From: Bradyrhizobium retamae
Lineage (GTDB): Bacteria; Pseudomonadota; Alphaproteobacteria; Rhizobiales; Xanthobacteraceae
Assembly: GCF_001440415.1 (NCBI RefSeq)
Contig: NZ_LLYA01000170.1
Coordinates: forward strand, 226,772 to 290,771
Reading direction: 5' to 3'
DNA: 64,000 nt
Of the stretch, positions 41,364-50,642 are shown in pieces. Position 1 is the first letter of the stretch; each line of letters begins with the position of its first letter. The translations under genes were made by a program, and so were the position numbers. Under the pieces are notes generated by a model. It saw nothing but the letters and a program-made list of their open reading frames with translations. It did not search any database and was not told the origin of the DNA.

Positions 41364-41674
41364 CGGTTTTTCTTCCCGCAACGACCGAAAAAGACCTCTC
41401 CAAATATGCGCTCGGGCTGCAACAGCTCGCGGCCGGGCGCTCGAGCGCGACTGGTTCGGTGACGCTCGCCGCCGGCGCGACGTCAACCACGGTTTCGGCC
41501 GAAAATTGCGCGCCGCAGAGCGCGGTTTTCCTGTTCCCGAAAACGGCTAATGGCGCCGCGGCGCTCGCGGCCGGCACAACGTTCATTAACTCGGTTGGGA
41601 AACAGTCGTTCACGATATCGCACGCGAACAACGCTCAAACCGATCGGTCCTTTTTCTATGTCTGCCTCGGCTAG
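41360..41674 (+). CDS. Small virion-like protein, 104 aa
   Basis: It begins MTVFLPATTEKDLSKYALGL and is Ala/Thr/Ser-rich with a beta pattern (TFINSVGKQSFTISHANNAQ). It is coupled to the gp10-like gene (ATGA). It is probably a virion component; the function is unknown. Confidence 0.6.
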   Translation: MTVFLPATTEKDLSKYALGLQQLAAGRSSATGSVTLAAGATSTTVSAENCAPQSAVFLFPKTANGAAALAAGTTFINSVGKQSFTISHANNAQTDRSFFYVCLG

Positions 41675-42068
41675 CTTGCATTGCATCCCGCCGCAGCTCG
41701 CGCGCGAAATCTGGCCGCAGGTCAGGGAAAAACTCTATGCGGCCGTTCGGCGAACGGATCTTAGCCACACGGTCGACATTGCGCGCGACGTTCTGCACGG
41801 CGACGGCGTTTTGTGGTTGGCCTGCGACGGGCAGGAGATCGAGGCCGCGGCGGTAACGCTGCTAACCCGCACGGATCGGCATTTGGTCTGCCTGATTACC
41901 GCGCTGGGCGGTTCGAACATGGAAAGTTGGTTGCCGCTGCTCTCCGAAGTCGAGGATTGGGCGCGCTCGGAAGGCGCCGCGCTGGTTCGCGTCATGGGGC
42001 GGCCTGGTTGGGTTCGCGTCCTGAAAAACTATCACGTCTCGAACGTCGTTCTCGAAAGGGCCCTGTAA
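41658..42068 (+). CDS. Hypothetical phage protein, GNAT-like, 136 aa
   Basis: The sequence has HCIPPQLAREIWPQVREKLY, VLWLACDGQEIEAAAVTLLT, LVCLITALGGSNMESWLPLL and EVEDWARSEGAALVRVMGRP. This strand-helix order and the final GWVRVLKNYHVSNVVLER resemble phage proteins with an acetyltransferase-like fold in tail modules. It overlaps the previous gene by 17 bp. Confidence 0.65.
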   Translation: MSASASLHCIPPQLAREIWPQVREKLYAAVRRTDLSHTVDIARDVLHGDGVLWLACDGQEIEAAAVTLLTRTDRHLVCLITALGGSNMESWLPLLSEVEDWARSEGAALVRVMGRPGWVRVLKNYHVSNVVLERAL

Positions 42069-42938
42069 ATGGGTGGCACGTCCAAAAGCTCGCAAACCCA
42101 AACGCAACAACTCGCGCCGTACGATCCGGCGAAAGAGGGTTTGCAGGGCATTCTGAGCGGTATCACGAGCATGGTTCCGCAAGCCGGCCTTAGCGGCAAG
42201 GCGTCTGGCGCGCTGGATACGATCGAAAGCAACGCGGCCAATGCGAGCTCGACGTTTTCGCCGGCGATCACGTCCGGAACGCTCGGCCTGCTCAATGGCG
42301 GCGGCGCGACGGCGAACGATAGCGCGATCAAGCAAAACTTCGCCGATTATAAGGGGCTGCTTTCCTCCACGGCGAGCGGTGCGAATGTCGGCAACAACGA
42401 GGCGCTGAAAGCGCAGCTCGATCAAATCCGAACCGACGTGACGGACCAAACGAACGGCATGTGGGCGGCCGCCGGCCGAGACTTCTCGCCGGGCAATTTT
42501 CAGGCGCTCGCTCGAGGCGTTGCCGCGGGGCAGGCGCCGGTTATCGCCGCACAATACAACGCGGACGCGGATCGCGCTTTGGGCGCGGCGAGCGCGATCT
42601 ATGGTGCCGGAAATACGACTTACGGCCTCCTGAACGGCACGAACGCGGCCGCGAATGAGAATTTTACGAACGGCGTGGGCACGGCCGGCAAGGCGATCGA
42701 CGCCAGCAATTATGGTGCGAACGCCGCGCTACAGGCGGAAGCGCAGCGGTTCGGTATCCCGGCGTCGCAATATGCAACGCTGCTCGGCTCCCTGGCGCCG
42801 GTCGCGGCGCAGTTCGGCCAGAACACCGGCCACTCGGAAGGCGAGCAGACAATGAGCGGCGCGCAACAATTCGCGATGATCGCGCAAGGGCTCGGCTCGC
42901 TATGGCCCAAGGGCAATATCAGCTTTGGAGCGTCTTAA
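42069..42938 (+). CDS. Phage ejection-type protein, 289 aa
   Basis: It begins directly after the previous stop: MGGTSKSSQTQTQQLAPYDP. The body is rich in Ala/Gly/Asn with NADADRALGAASAIYGAGNT and a helical C-terminus. It is the first of three consecutive genes in the place where P22-like phages keep gp7, gp20 and gp16. Membership is inferred from position and composition. Confidence 0.68.
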   Translation: MGGTSKSSQTQTQQLAPYDPAKEGLQGILSGITSMVPQAGLSGKASGALDTIESNAANASSTFSPAITSGTLGLLNGGGATANDSAIKQNFADYKGLLSSTASGANVGNNEALKAQLDQIRTDVTDQTNGMWAAAGRDFSPGNFQALARGVAAGQAPVIAAQYNADADRALGAASAIYGAGNTTYGLLNGTNAAANENFTNGVGTAGKAIDASNYGANAALQAEAQRFGIPASQYATLLGSLAPVAAQFGQNTGHSEGEQTMSGAQQFAMIAQGLGSLWPKGNISFGAS

Positions 42939-44399
42939 ATGGCGGGTTTGCTGGATCTCCTGACGGGTCAAACGGGCGCGTCTCCTTGGAACGCGCTTTA
43001 TCCTTCGCCGCTCAACGCGGAGGCGGACCAGGCACAACAGGCCCGCGAGGCGGCCGCGGCGGTGCTGGCTCGCCGTTTCCGCGGCGCGTCGCACGCCCCC
43101 GCGCCTGAGGCTGATACGTTCGGCGCCGGTGCCGTGCCGTTCGGCTTCGCCGGTCCCGGCTCGATGAACGTTACCGCGGCGGATATCGCCGGCCCGGCCG
43201 CGGCGCCGGCGCCGTTTGCGCCTGGCGCAAAGCCGGTGCCGTTCACTGCCGGCCCGGTGACGTCGCAACCGCCGGCGGTCGCGCCTGCGTCGGATCTTTC
43301 GTCGGTCAATCGCAACCGCGCGCCGGACGATTTTATTTCGGTCGGCGACTATCAGATGCCGGCATTTCGCGGCGAGGCTCCGGCGGCTCCGGTCGCGGCG
43401 CCTTCTGCCGCTCCTGCCGTGGCTCGTGGTGCGCCTCCCGCGGCCGCGCCGTTCTCTCTTGCCGGCGCCGGCGATGGCTTCGGCGATCGGCTGATGAAGG
43501 GGACGCGCGGGTTTCTGGGCAACCTCGGCAATGGTCCGATCGGCGCGATTGCCGGCGGCCTCGGCGCGCTCGTCACCGGGCAAAACACGGATCCAAGCTC
43601 GATCGCTGCGGAACATGGCAGCATGACGGCGCGCGCGCTGCTGGCAAAGGGTGCTTCGCCGGCGGAAGTGCAGGCGGCTCGCTACAATCCGGCGCTGATG
43701 AAGGCGTTGGTTGAAAACTACTATGGCAAGGATCGCTGGAACGTCGTCCAGGTCGGCGAGGATGCGGACGGCCGCAAGAAGTTCATGCAACAGAACCAGG
43801 TCGACGGCACGTTGCGGGAAGTCCAAGGCGTGCCCGCCGGGGGCGCGCCTTCTGGCGCTGAGGATTTTGTGACCGGACCGGATGGCAAGCGGATCCCGAT
43901 CCCGCCGGGTGCCAACCGAAAGGAATTCATCAAACAGGTGACACACGCGGCGGCGGACGCGGCAACCGGCAAGCTGACGGAAGCGCAGGCGAAAGCCTCG
44001 TCGTTCGCTACTCGCATGGATCAGGCGGAAAAAATCCTGTCGACGGTGCAGGGCGAGGGCCTGAGCGCCATGAACCGCGTGGCCGGCGCTATTCCGATGG
44101 CGGGCAACTATCTGCAATCGCCTCAATATCAGCGGTACAAGCAAGCCGCCTCGGCCTTCATCACGGCGATGCTGCGTCAGGAGAGCGGCGCGGCAGTCAA
44201 TCCGGCTGAATTCGATCGGTACGAAAAAGAGCTGTTCCCGCAACCCGGCGATGATCCGTCCGTGGTGGCGCAAAAGGCCCAAATGCGAGCGGCTGCAACC
44301 GAACAGATGCGGCGTTCTGCCGGTCCCGGCTTCAAGGCGCCGGGCTCGAGCTCGCCGAGCGGCAAGACGTCCAGCGGCATCACTTGGAGCGTGAACTAA
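42939..44399 (+). CDS. Phage ejection-type protein, 486 aa
   Basis: The N-terminal 200 residues are Ala/Pro-rich and likely disordered. A structured part follows (PAEVQAARYNPALMKALVEN, YGKDRWNVVQVGEDADGRKK, NRVAGAIPMAGNYLQSPQYQ, FITAMLRQESGAAVNPAEFD), resembling the C-terminus of phage DNA-transfer proteins. It starts after one intervening A (taaATG). Transport into the host on infection is inferred. Confidence 0.7.
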   Translation: MAGLLDLLTGQTGASPWNALYPSPLNAEADQAQQAREAAAAVLARRFRGASHAPAPEADTFGAGAVPFGFAGPGSMNVTAADIAGPAAAPAPFAPGAKPVPFTAGPVTSQPPAVAPASDLSSVNRNRAPDDFISVGDYQMPAFRGEAPAAPVAAPSAAPAVARGAPPAAAPFSLAGAGDGFGDRLMKGTRGFLGNLGNGPIGAIAGGLGALVTGQNTDPSSIAAEHGSMTARALLAKGASPAEVQAARYNPALMKALVENYYGKDRWNVVQVGEDADGRKKFMQQNQVDGTLREVQGVPAGGAPSGAEDFVTGPDGKRIPIPPGANRKEFIKQVTHAAADAATGKLTEAQAKASSFATRMDQAEKILSTVQGEGLSAMNRVAGAIPMAGNYLQSPQYQRYKQAASAFITAMLRQESGAAVNPAEFDRYEKELFPQPGDDPSVVAQKAQMRAAATEQMRRSAGPGFKAPGSSSPSGKTSSGITWSVN

Positions 44400-47300
44400 A
44401 TGCCCGTTCTCACGATCGGCGACAAACAGGTGACGGTGGGCGATGAGTTCTTGAAGCTCTCGCCGGACCAGCAAAACGCGACCGTTGACGAAATCGCGGC
44501 TTCGATCGGCGCCAAGCCGGCCGCGGCTCCCGCGGCGCCAGCTCCGGCCGCCGCGCCGGTGACGGTCAATAGCGTTGTGCGGTCGACGGCAACCGGCATT
44601 CCGATCGTTGGCGGGCTGCTGAACAAGCTGGACGCGGCAACGAACGCGGCGCTCGCGCCGGCGCTCAACCGCTTCTTTGCGCCGGACGATCAACTTTCCG
44701 GCGAAACGTTCTCGGAACGTTACACGCAATCGCTGCGCGACCAGGAAGGCGCGGACAAGAAATTTTCGGCCGAACATCCGATTGTCGACACGGCGGCGCA
44801 GCTCGCCGGCGGCGTCGCGTCGATGGCGCCGGTTATGGCAGCGGCACCCAAGGCGTTCGGCCTTACCGGCAACGTCTGGGAAATGGCAAAGCGCGGCGCG
44901 ATCTCGGGGGCGGCGCTGTCCGGTGCCGACGCTGCCGTGCGGGGGCATGACGTTCCCCTGGCTGCGGGCATCGGCGGCGTCATCGGCGGCGCTGCCGGTC
45001 CGGTTGGAAAGGGCGTCGGCAAGGCGGTTTCGGCGATCGCCGATCGCGTGCGGCCGGCGCCGGCGGTGCCTCAGAACGTCGCCAAGGTCGGCGACGTTGA
45101 AATTCCGCTGTCACAGTCGCAAGTCACGCAAAACCCGGCGCTGTCGGCGGAAGAACAAATCTTGCTTCGCGGCGGCCGCGGCGAGGCGGCGCAGGCGGAA
45201 GCGCAAGGCTTCAAGGATCTGCAAGACGCGCGGGTGGGCGAGGCGCGCGACAATTTCGCGGCTTCGCTCGATCCGACCGGCGCCACGGCGCGAACCGCTC
45301 CGCAGGATGCCGCGGAACGGATCGCGGCGGAATTGATCGCGGCGGAACAGTCGCGGGCAGCCTCGGCGGCCGGCGTTCATGCCGGGCCGATGTCGCCGGA
45401 ACAGCACGGCGCCGACTTGGCGCGCTCGCTCGGCGGCGGGCAAATCCGCGCGGCAGCTCCGGCTGATGCCGCGGAAATCCTCTCCGATCGCTTTGCGGCG
45501 GCCCGCAATGCGGCGCGCGCCGACTACCGCGGAAAGTATCGCGAAGTTTCGGAAGCTCCCGGCGAGTTCGCGCCGGGCTCTGCGGCGGGTTTTCGCGGCG
45601 ATGTCGACGCAGGTTTGCGCGCCGGCGAAAACCCGGTGTCGCTCGATCCGACTAACACGCCTCGATCGCTGCGCGGCCTCGAAATCATCGACGAGAATTT
45701 AAACGCGGTCGGGCCTGGTGTGCGCGCGCCGGCGCCGGCCGCGCCTGGCGCCCCGCCGGCCGATCCGCTGCACGCGCAAACCGTCGCGGACATTCGTGCG
45801 AAGTTCGGCGAGGACGTCGCCGCGGCTTACGATCGGCAGAAGGCCGCGGCCGCGGCGCCGGTTGCGGGGGCGCCGAAGGCACAAAGCCTGCTCGAATTCA
45901 TCGCGTCAAAGGGCGGCTTGGGGCCGGATGCGGAGCTGGAGGCGATCGGCGGGCTCGGCCACACGGTCAACGTTGAAGGCGTGGGGCGCCGCAAGCTGGT
46001 TCGGCAAGGCGGCTGGCCGCTCGACTATGCGCGCGAAGCGGCGGAGGAAGCCGGCTATCTGCGCGGCAACCACAACGGAACCTCAACTGTTAACGATCTG
46101 CTCGACGCGATGGACGCGGAAATTCGCGGCCTAAAGCGTTTTCCCGAAGGTTTCGAGGGCCACGTTGGCAAGCGCGAAGCCGCCGCGCGCTCGGAGCGCG
46201 AACAACATGAATTCGAAGCGTTCACGCGCGGCCTTGAAGATGATTTGAACGCCGCCGGCTACGGTGAGCTCGGCGGCGACGTGAGGCAGCGCGCCGTTAA
46301 ATTGATGGCGGACGAGCGCATTCCTGCCGACGACGCGGTAGAGCGCGCCTTTCGCCAATTGGAACAAGAGGACGCCGCGGGCGCGTTGCGCGCGGACTTC
46401 CCGGGAGATCGGCCGGCGCCGGCTGCGGCCGCTTCGAAAGCTGCGGCGACGTCGGAAGCGCCGGGCTCCGGCTTCACCATGCGCGACGTCGAACAGGTCC
46501 GAAAGCAGCTCTCGACGCTGTACGGCGACGCGCGGCGGGCGATGATGGGCGGCGGTTCGGGTGCGGATCTCCACGCGCTCGAGCAAATCATGGACCAATT
46601 CGACGCGCGCGTGGCGCAGATGATCAAACAAGGCAAATTCGCCGGCGACGGTCCCGCAGTGCTGCAAATGCAGGAAGCGGCGAGGGCGTCGTTTGCCGAT
46701 TACAAACAGAAATTCGCCAAGCGCGGCGCCGGGGACACGATCGGCGCGGCCGTTGAAAAGATCCTGGGCAAGTTCTCGGATACCCGGGCAGCGCCGGACG
46801 AAATCGTAAAGCTGGCCTATGGCTCGGGCTCGGCGCCCGGCAGCCAAATGCCGGTGCAAATCGCGCAGCGCATTGAGCGGATTTTCGGCCGCAACTCGGA
46901 TGAGTTCGCGACCTATAAACAGGGGCTTTTCGCGCAACTGACGCAGGGCGAGCCGGAACAGGCCGCGGCGCGCATTGTCGAATTTCTCGAGGGCACAAAG
47001 GGCCGGATGCTGGCGCATACCGTTTTTGAGCCGGGCGAGCGCGCTTCGCTGGCGCGCTATGCAGAGCGCATCCGCAGCGTCTCGGCTCCGCAACCGGTCG
47101 AGCCTGGCGCGGCTGCGGCGGCGATCCGGCGCTATAGCGGCGCGGACGGTGGTCCGCCCGCCTCCGGAAATCAAATCGTCAATGACCTTTTCGGCGCGAC
47201 CGGCAAGGGCAACGGCCGCTTTGCGGTTGATCTGGCTGTGCGCCTGAAACAGTCGCTAACGCCGGAAGGGTGGACGGCCGTCCGTCAAGGCATGTGGGAA

Positions 47301-47771
47301 AAGCTCACGAACGCCGGCGAGGGCAAAATTCAGTTCGAGGCACAAGCCTTGTCGCAGCGGCTCCATGAATTCCTGAACGAAAGCGGCTCGCAACTGTCGA
47401 AGGTGCTGTTTTCGCCGAAAGAGCTGCAACTGATGGGGCAGCTTGCGAGCGTCTACAAGCAGATGATCCCGGTGAAGGGAACGACGAACCCAAGCGGCAC
47501 GGCGCCGATGTTGGCGAAGATCGCGAGCGGCGCGCGGAATTCGCTCTTGCCGCTGCTCGGCTTCTCCGGCGGCGGCCTACCTGGCGCTGCGGTGGCGTTT
47601 GGCGTCGACAGGGGATTGACCGCGGTCGGCAACGCGAATGCGGCTCGCAAGGCAACCAACCTGTTCTATGGACCGCAAGCGAAACGGCCGGTTGATCCGC
47701 GATTTGCCAAGGGGCTTGGCCTGCTATCGCAGGGCGCGCTTCCGGCGGCCAATCAAGGGCACTCGCGGTGA
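44400..47771 (+). CDS. Large internal/ejection protein, 1123 aa
   Basis: This is the largest protein in the window. It opens MPVLTIGDKQVTVGDEFLKL, then SPDQQNATVDEIAASIG, a short N-terminal motif found on phage internal proteins. A glycine-rich hydrophobic segment lies about residues 135-205. Long Ala/Glu/Arg helices and Ala/Pro linkers follow. Several nested open frames on the other strand are composition artefacts. It probably enters the cell with DNA, like P22 gp16/gp20. Confidence 0.75.
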   Translation: MPVLTIGDKQVTVGDEFLKLSPDQQNATVDEIAASIGAKPAAAPAAPAPAAAPVTVNSVVRSTATGIPIVGGLLNKLDAATNAALAPALNRFFAPDDQLSGETFSERYTQSLRDQEGADKKFSAEHPIVDTAAQLAGGVASMAPVMAAAPKAFGLTGNVWEMAKRGAISGAALSGADAAVRGHDVPLAAGIGGVIGGAAGPVGKGVGKAVSAIADRVRPAPAVPQNVAKVGDVEIPLSQSQVTQNPALSAEEQILLRGGRGEAAQAEAQGFKDLQDARVGEARDNFAASLDPTGATARTAPQDAAERIAAELIAAEQSRAASAAGVHAGPMSPEQHGADLARSLGGGQIRAAAPADAAEILSDRFAAARNAARADYRGKYREVSEAPGEFAPGSAAGFRGDVDAGLRAGENPVSLDPTNTPRSLRGLEIIDENLNAVGPGVRAPAPAAPGAPPADPLHAQTVADIRAKFGEDVAAAYDRQKAAAAAPVAGAPKAQSLLEFIASKGGLGPDAELEAIGGLGHTVNVEGVGRRKLVRQGGWPLDYAREAAEEAGYLRGNHNGTSTVNDLLDAMDAEIRGLKRFPEGFEGHVGKREAAARSEREQHEFEAFTRGLEDDLNAAGYGELGGDVRQRAVKLMADERIPADDAVERAFRQLEQEDAAGALRADFPGDRPAPAAAASKAAATSEAPGSGFTMRDVEQVRKQLSTLYGDARRAMMGGGSGADLHALEQIMDQFDARVAQMIKQGKFAGDGPAVLQMQEAARASFADYKQKFAKRGAGDTIGAAVEKILGKFSDTRAAPDEIVKLAYGSGSAPGSQMPVQIAQRIERIFGRNSDEFATYKQGLFAQLTQGEPEQAAARIVEFLEGTKGRMLAHTVFEPGERASLARYAERIRSVSAPQPVEPGAAAAAIRRYSGADGGPPASGNQIVNDLFGATGKGNGRFAVDLAVRLKQSLTPEGWTAVRQGMWEKLTNAGEGKIQFEAQALSQRLHEFLNESGSQLSKVLFSPKELQLMGQLASVYKQMIPVKGTTNPSGTAPMLAKIASGARNSLLPLLGFSGGGLPGAAVAFGVDRGLTAVGNANAARKATNLFYGPQAKRPVDPRFAKGLGLLSQGALPAANQGHSR

Positions 47772-47929
47772 CGTCCATCATAGAGGTAAGCGGCGCTCAG
47801 CATTGCGGCGAGCGCCGCAAAGATACCGATGGTGCCGAAATGGTCGGCAATACCGTGAGCGATGAACCGAACGCCAAGCATAGCGACGGCGAATAGGACG
47901 ATGCAGGCGAGGATTTGAGGGCGAAGCAT
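47753..47929 (-). CDS. Small two-helix membrane protein, 58 aa
   Basis: The sequence MLRPQILACIVLFAVAMLGV and a second segment TIGIFAALAAMLSAAYLY predict two membrane helices, with a charged tail DGRHRECP. Its ATG abuts the ATG of the divergent muralytic gene (CATATG). The 3' end overlaps the large ejection gene. Function is unknown; it could be a moron. Confidence 0.55.
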   Translation of the reverse strand: MLRPQILACIVLFAVAMLGVRFIAHGIADHFGTIGIFAALAAMLSAAYLYDGRHRECP

Positions 47930-48625
47930 ATGGGCGTGACCGATCAAATTATTTCTGTGGAAAGCGGCGGCGATCCCAACGCAGCGAACCCGAATTCGAC
48001 CGCGAGAGGGGCCGGCCAATTCATTGAGGGTACTTGGCTTGCCATGCTGGCGAAGCACCGGCCGGACATTACCGGGTCGCGGGATGAGCTTTTAGCCCTC
48101 AGAAGCAACGCGGACCTCTCCAAAGCGATGACGGACGCCTATGCGGCGGACAACGCGGGCATTCTAAAGGGCGCCGGGCTTCCTGTCACTGCCGGAACGT
48201 CCTACCTGGCCCATTTCGCCGGGCCGAAAGGCGCGGTTGGGTTACTGAATGCGGACCCGGCGACGCCGGCCGCCGCGATCATGGGTGCTGCGGCCGTCAA
48301 GGCAAACCCGTTTCTCGCGAATATGACCGCTCGCGACGTCGCCGCCTGGGCGGATCGCAAAATGGGTGGCACCGCGGCGCCTATGTCAATGGCCGGGCCT
48401 CGAGCGGCCGCGGTGCCAGCGCCGGCGCCGGCGGCTGTGGATCCCGCGGCAGTCGCGGCCGCGCCGGAGGCGAAGGCGCCGGCTTTCCAAATCGGCGGCT
48501 CGGGTGGCGGCGCTCCCGCTATGAGCCTGGCCGCGCTCGCCGCAACGCCGCAACTCACAAACCTTTTGCGGCCTCGCCCTAATCTCTTCGGACTGAAAAC
48601 CGCGCCGTTTTCTTTCAGGGGGTAG
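47930..48625 (+). CDS. Virion lytic transglycosylase-like protein, 231 aa
   Basis: The N-terminal domain has VESGGDPNAANPNSTARGAG followed by QFIEGTWLAML, with Glu in VESGG as the likely catalytic residue and RGAGQF the substrate loop, as in virion transglycosylases. After about residue 150 it becomes an Ala/Pro linker. It probably degrades peptidoglycan locally during DNA entry. No upstream space exists for a promoter, so it relies on readthrough. Confidence 0.78.
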   Translation: MGVTDQIISVESGGDPNAANPNSTARGAGQFIEGTWLAMLAKHRPDITGSRDELLALRSNADLSKAMTDAYAADNAGILKGAGLPVTAGTSYLAHFAGPKGAVGLLNADPATPAAAIMGAAAVKANPFLANMTARDVAAWADRKMGGTAAPMSMAGPRAAAVPAPAPAAVDPAAVAAAPEAKAPAFQIGGSGGGAPAMSLAALAATPQLTNLLRPRPNLFGLKTAPFSFRG

Positions 48626-48893
48626 GCGGGAATGGTCCTGACTTGCCCTGTTCCGGAACGATCTGAGAGCGGAAGTCCTCAATGATCTCCAAGGCTTTGG
48701 CGAGATGAAGCGGGCTGGCCTTCTTACCGAAACGAATAGTCGCATCTTCGGCGTGATTTGCAGCGTCGTCAAAAGCCTGCCTGACGATAGTGGGCCCATG
48801 TGGCGCAAATCGCTGCAGGAAATAGAAGAGCATCGCCCTGTAAGCAAAAAGCTCCCCATTGAGCCGTTCAATCTCGCTCTCAATTTCTGACAT
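48615..48893 (-). CDS. Hypothetical helical protein, 92 aa
   Basis: It begins MSEIESEIERLNGELFAYRA and continues MLFYFLQRFAPHGPTIVRQA, a helical protein with an aromatic cluster, ending PEQGKSGPFPPTP. It is leftward among rightward late genes and overlaps the end of the transglycosylase gene by 11 bp. It is possibly expressed in the lysogen. Confidence 0.6.
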   Translation of the reverse strand: MSEIESEIERLNGELFAYRAMLFYFLQRFAPHGPTIVRQAFDDAANHAEDATIRFGKKASPLHLAKALEIIEDFRSQIVPEQGKSGPFPPTP

Positions 48894-48918
48894 CAAGACC
48901 TCATAAGGGAAAAAGTTA

Positions 48919-49932
48919 ATGCCATTCTACCTTTGGAGCCAGACTGCAGCAAGCAACGGGACGGCGGACCCAACTTGTCCCTTCCCGGAAGGCATGGCCC
49001 CAAGCGCGGTCAACGATGGCGTTCGTGGCGCGATGGCCCGGCTTCGCGAATGGGGAAATGACATTTCGGGCGCGATCGTCGCAACCGGAACCGGTGCTGC
49101 CTACAGCGTTGCGTCAAATCAGGTGTTCGACAACCTGACCCACCTTAACGCGCAGATTGTAGCGTTCACGCCGCACGCGACGAATACCGGTACCTGCACG
49201 CTCAATGTTGATGGTCTCGGCGCAAAGCCCCTGCGCTCGGCACCCGGCGTCGAGTTGCAGGCGGGAACGCTGGTTCAGGGCACGCCCTATCTGGCGCTGT
49301 ACAACAATTCGGATCAGGTGTTTTACCTGCCGGGCTTCTACGGCAATGCCTACAACGTGCCGTTGGCCGGTGGAATGGATTTTTGGGGCGCGGCCGTTCC
49401 GAATTCCTCGTTTGCATTCCCGGTCGGGCAGGCGATTTCGCGGACTACCTATGCGTCGCTGTTTGCGATCATGGGAACGACCTACGGGGCTGGGGACGGG
49501 ACCACGACGTTTAATCTCCCGGACAAAACCGGCCGCGTTTCCGCGATGAAAGAGGCGGCGGCGACCCGCCTGACGGCAAGTGGTTTCGGCGGCAATTCGA
49601 CGCTAATGGGCGCCGTAGGTGGTGACGAAAAGCGAAGCCTCGCCGCGAACCAAATTCCCTCTTTGACGTCGAGCGGCAACAACTCAATTTCTGTTACCTC
49701 ATCCCAGAGCGGCATCCCTTCCAACTGTACGCAGGGCAACTACCTCACTCATACTGGACCCAGCGCCGGCGTCTACGGTCCGGGTCGCCCTGGCCCTACC
49801 GAGGTTACAATCGGGCAAATCACATCGAGCGGCAATAATACAGTCACTGTTGCCTATACGAACGGCGCGCAAGCTGCCGTTGCGCTCGTGCAGCCGACGA
49901 TCGTCTGCAATTACATTATCCGCATACTCTAG
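48919..49932 (+). CDS. Tail fibre with phage collar domain
   Basis: The 337-residue protein opens MPFYLWSQTAASNGTADPTC and contains APSAVNDGVRGAMARLREWG, a typical fibre attachment N-terminus. A tail-collar domain lies about residues 158-215 (FPVGQAISRTTYASLFAIMG, TTYGAGDGTTTFNLPDKTGR). The C-terminus is Ser/Asn-rich and may bind the receptor. Its end overlaps the SGNH gene on the other strand by 17 bp. Confidence 0.85.
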   Translation: MPFYLWSQTAASNGTADPTCPFPEGMAPSAVNDGVRGAMARLREWGNDISGAIVATGTGAAYSVASNQVFDNLTHLNAQIVAFTPHATNTGTCTLNVDGLGAKPLRSAPGVELQAGTLVQGTPYLALYNNSDQVFYLPGFYGNAYNVPLAGGMDFWGAAVPNSSFAFPVGQAISRTTYASLFAIMGTTYGAGDGTTTFNLPDKTGRVSAMKEAAATRLTASGFGGNSTLMGAVGGDEKRSLAANQIPSLTSSGNNSISVTSSQSGIPSNCTQGNYLTHTGPSAGVYGPGRPGPTEVTIGQITSSGNNTVTVAYTNGAQAAVALVQPTIVCNYIIRIL

Positions 49933-50545
49933 CGATTGCGGTCTCTAGCGCCGGAACCCATGCGCCATAGGCGGCGGCGGTGTAATGAATTCCGTCCGTC
50001 ATTTTCGAGCCTGGCGGCAAGTGCGGATCCACGAATAGGACGCCGCTCGCTGTCGCGGCCGCGCCGATCTGCCGGTTTGTCTGCTGGTCGGCGGCCGCCG
50101 AAATAGCAACGAGCGGCTTTGCAGACAGCGGCTTAACGGCCTCGATAAGCTCGGAGAAGTCTTGGCGCGCGGTCTGTGAACCGGCGTCATTCGCTCCGAC
50201 CGCAAGCGCGACTATAAATGCGCCGCCCTCGTCCATGACGCGACCTGCAAGGCGCTTCGCCTCCTGGATCGTCATCCCGCCAACGCCAGCATTGACAACA
50301 GCGTGGCCGCAAATCTGTCTCGGCAGAGGGGCCATTTCGGTAATGCTATCGCCGATTATGACGATGGGGCGCGGCGTCTCGGCGATGGCGGCGCGGATCA
50401 TGAATTCGCGCACTTCCGCGTGATCGTGGAATTTGTGGCTGGTGACTTCGCCGAACCGGGCTCGAACCCGTTGCAGCTCTGAATACGAGGCCCCGAACGC
50501 CACAAGGGCAACGGCGGCGACGATCCAGGGAAGTGCGCGCTTCAT
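49916..50545 (-). CDS. Membrane-anchored SGNH hydrolase
   Basis: The 209-residue protein opens MKRALPWIVAAVALVAFGAS, a single N-terminal membrane anchor. The SGNH blocks are present: Ser in IVIIGDSITEM, Gly in VNAGVGGMT, Asn in AVGANDAG and Asp/His in MTDGIHYT. These enzymes remove or transfer acyl groups. It is leftward within the fibre-lysis region, so it may be a lysogenic conversion gene that alters surface polysaccharide. Substrate is unknown. Confidence 0.8.
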   Translation of the reverse strand: MKRALPWIVAAVALVAFGASYSELQRVRARFGEVTSHKFHDHAEVREFMIRAAIAETPRPIVIIGDSITEMAPLPRQICGHAVVNAGVGGMTIQEAKRLAGRVMDEGGAFIVALAVGANDAGSQTARQDFSELIEAVKPLSAKPLVAISAAADQQTNRQIGAAATASGVLFVDPHLPPGSKMTDGIHYTAAAYGAWVPALETAIARVCG

Positions 50546-50603
50546 GGTGAGGAACCTACGCCGGCAATTCCGTCGCCGCAACCTCAGATAAATCGCTAAC
50601 CGC

Positions 50604-50629
50604 GCCGCCCCATTGTCGGGCGGCTTTTT
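50604..50629 (+). terminator. Terminator upstream of the lysis genes
   Basis: GCCGCCC / GGGCGGC with a 7-nt loop is followed by TTTTT. It is oriented for rightward RNA and lies between the fibre and holin-like genes, so late transcription must pass it or restart. Confidence 0.75.
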
Positions 50630-50642
50630 CATGGGGCGATCT

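Noticed and set aside
42900..44948. 682-codon minus-strand frame opposite the ejection genes
   Set aside because: Arg/His-rich antisense artefact of high GC3 in genes on the plus strand; no ribosome site or family.
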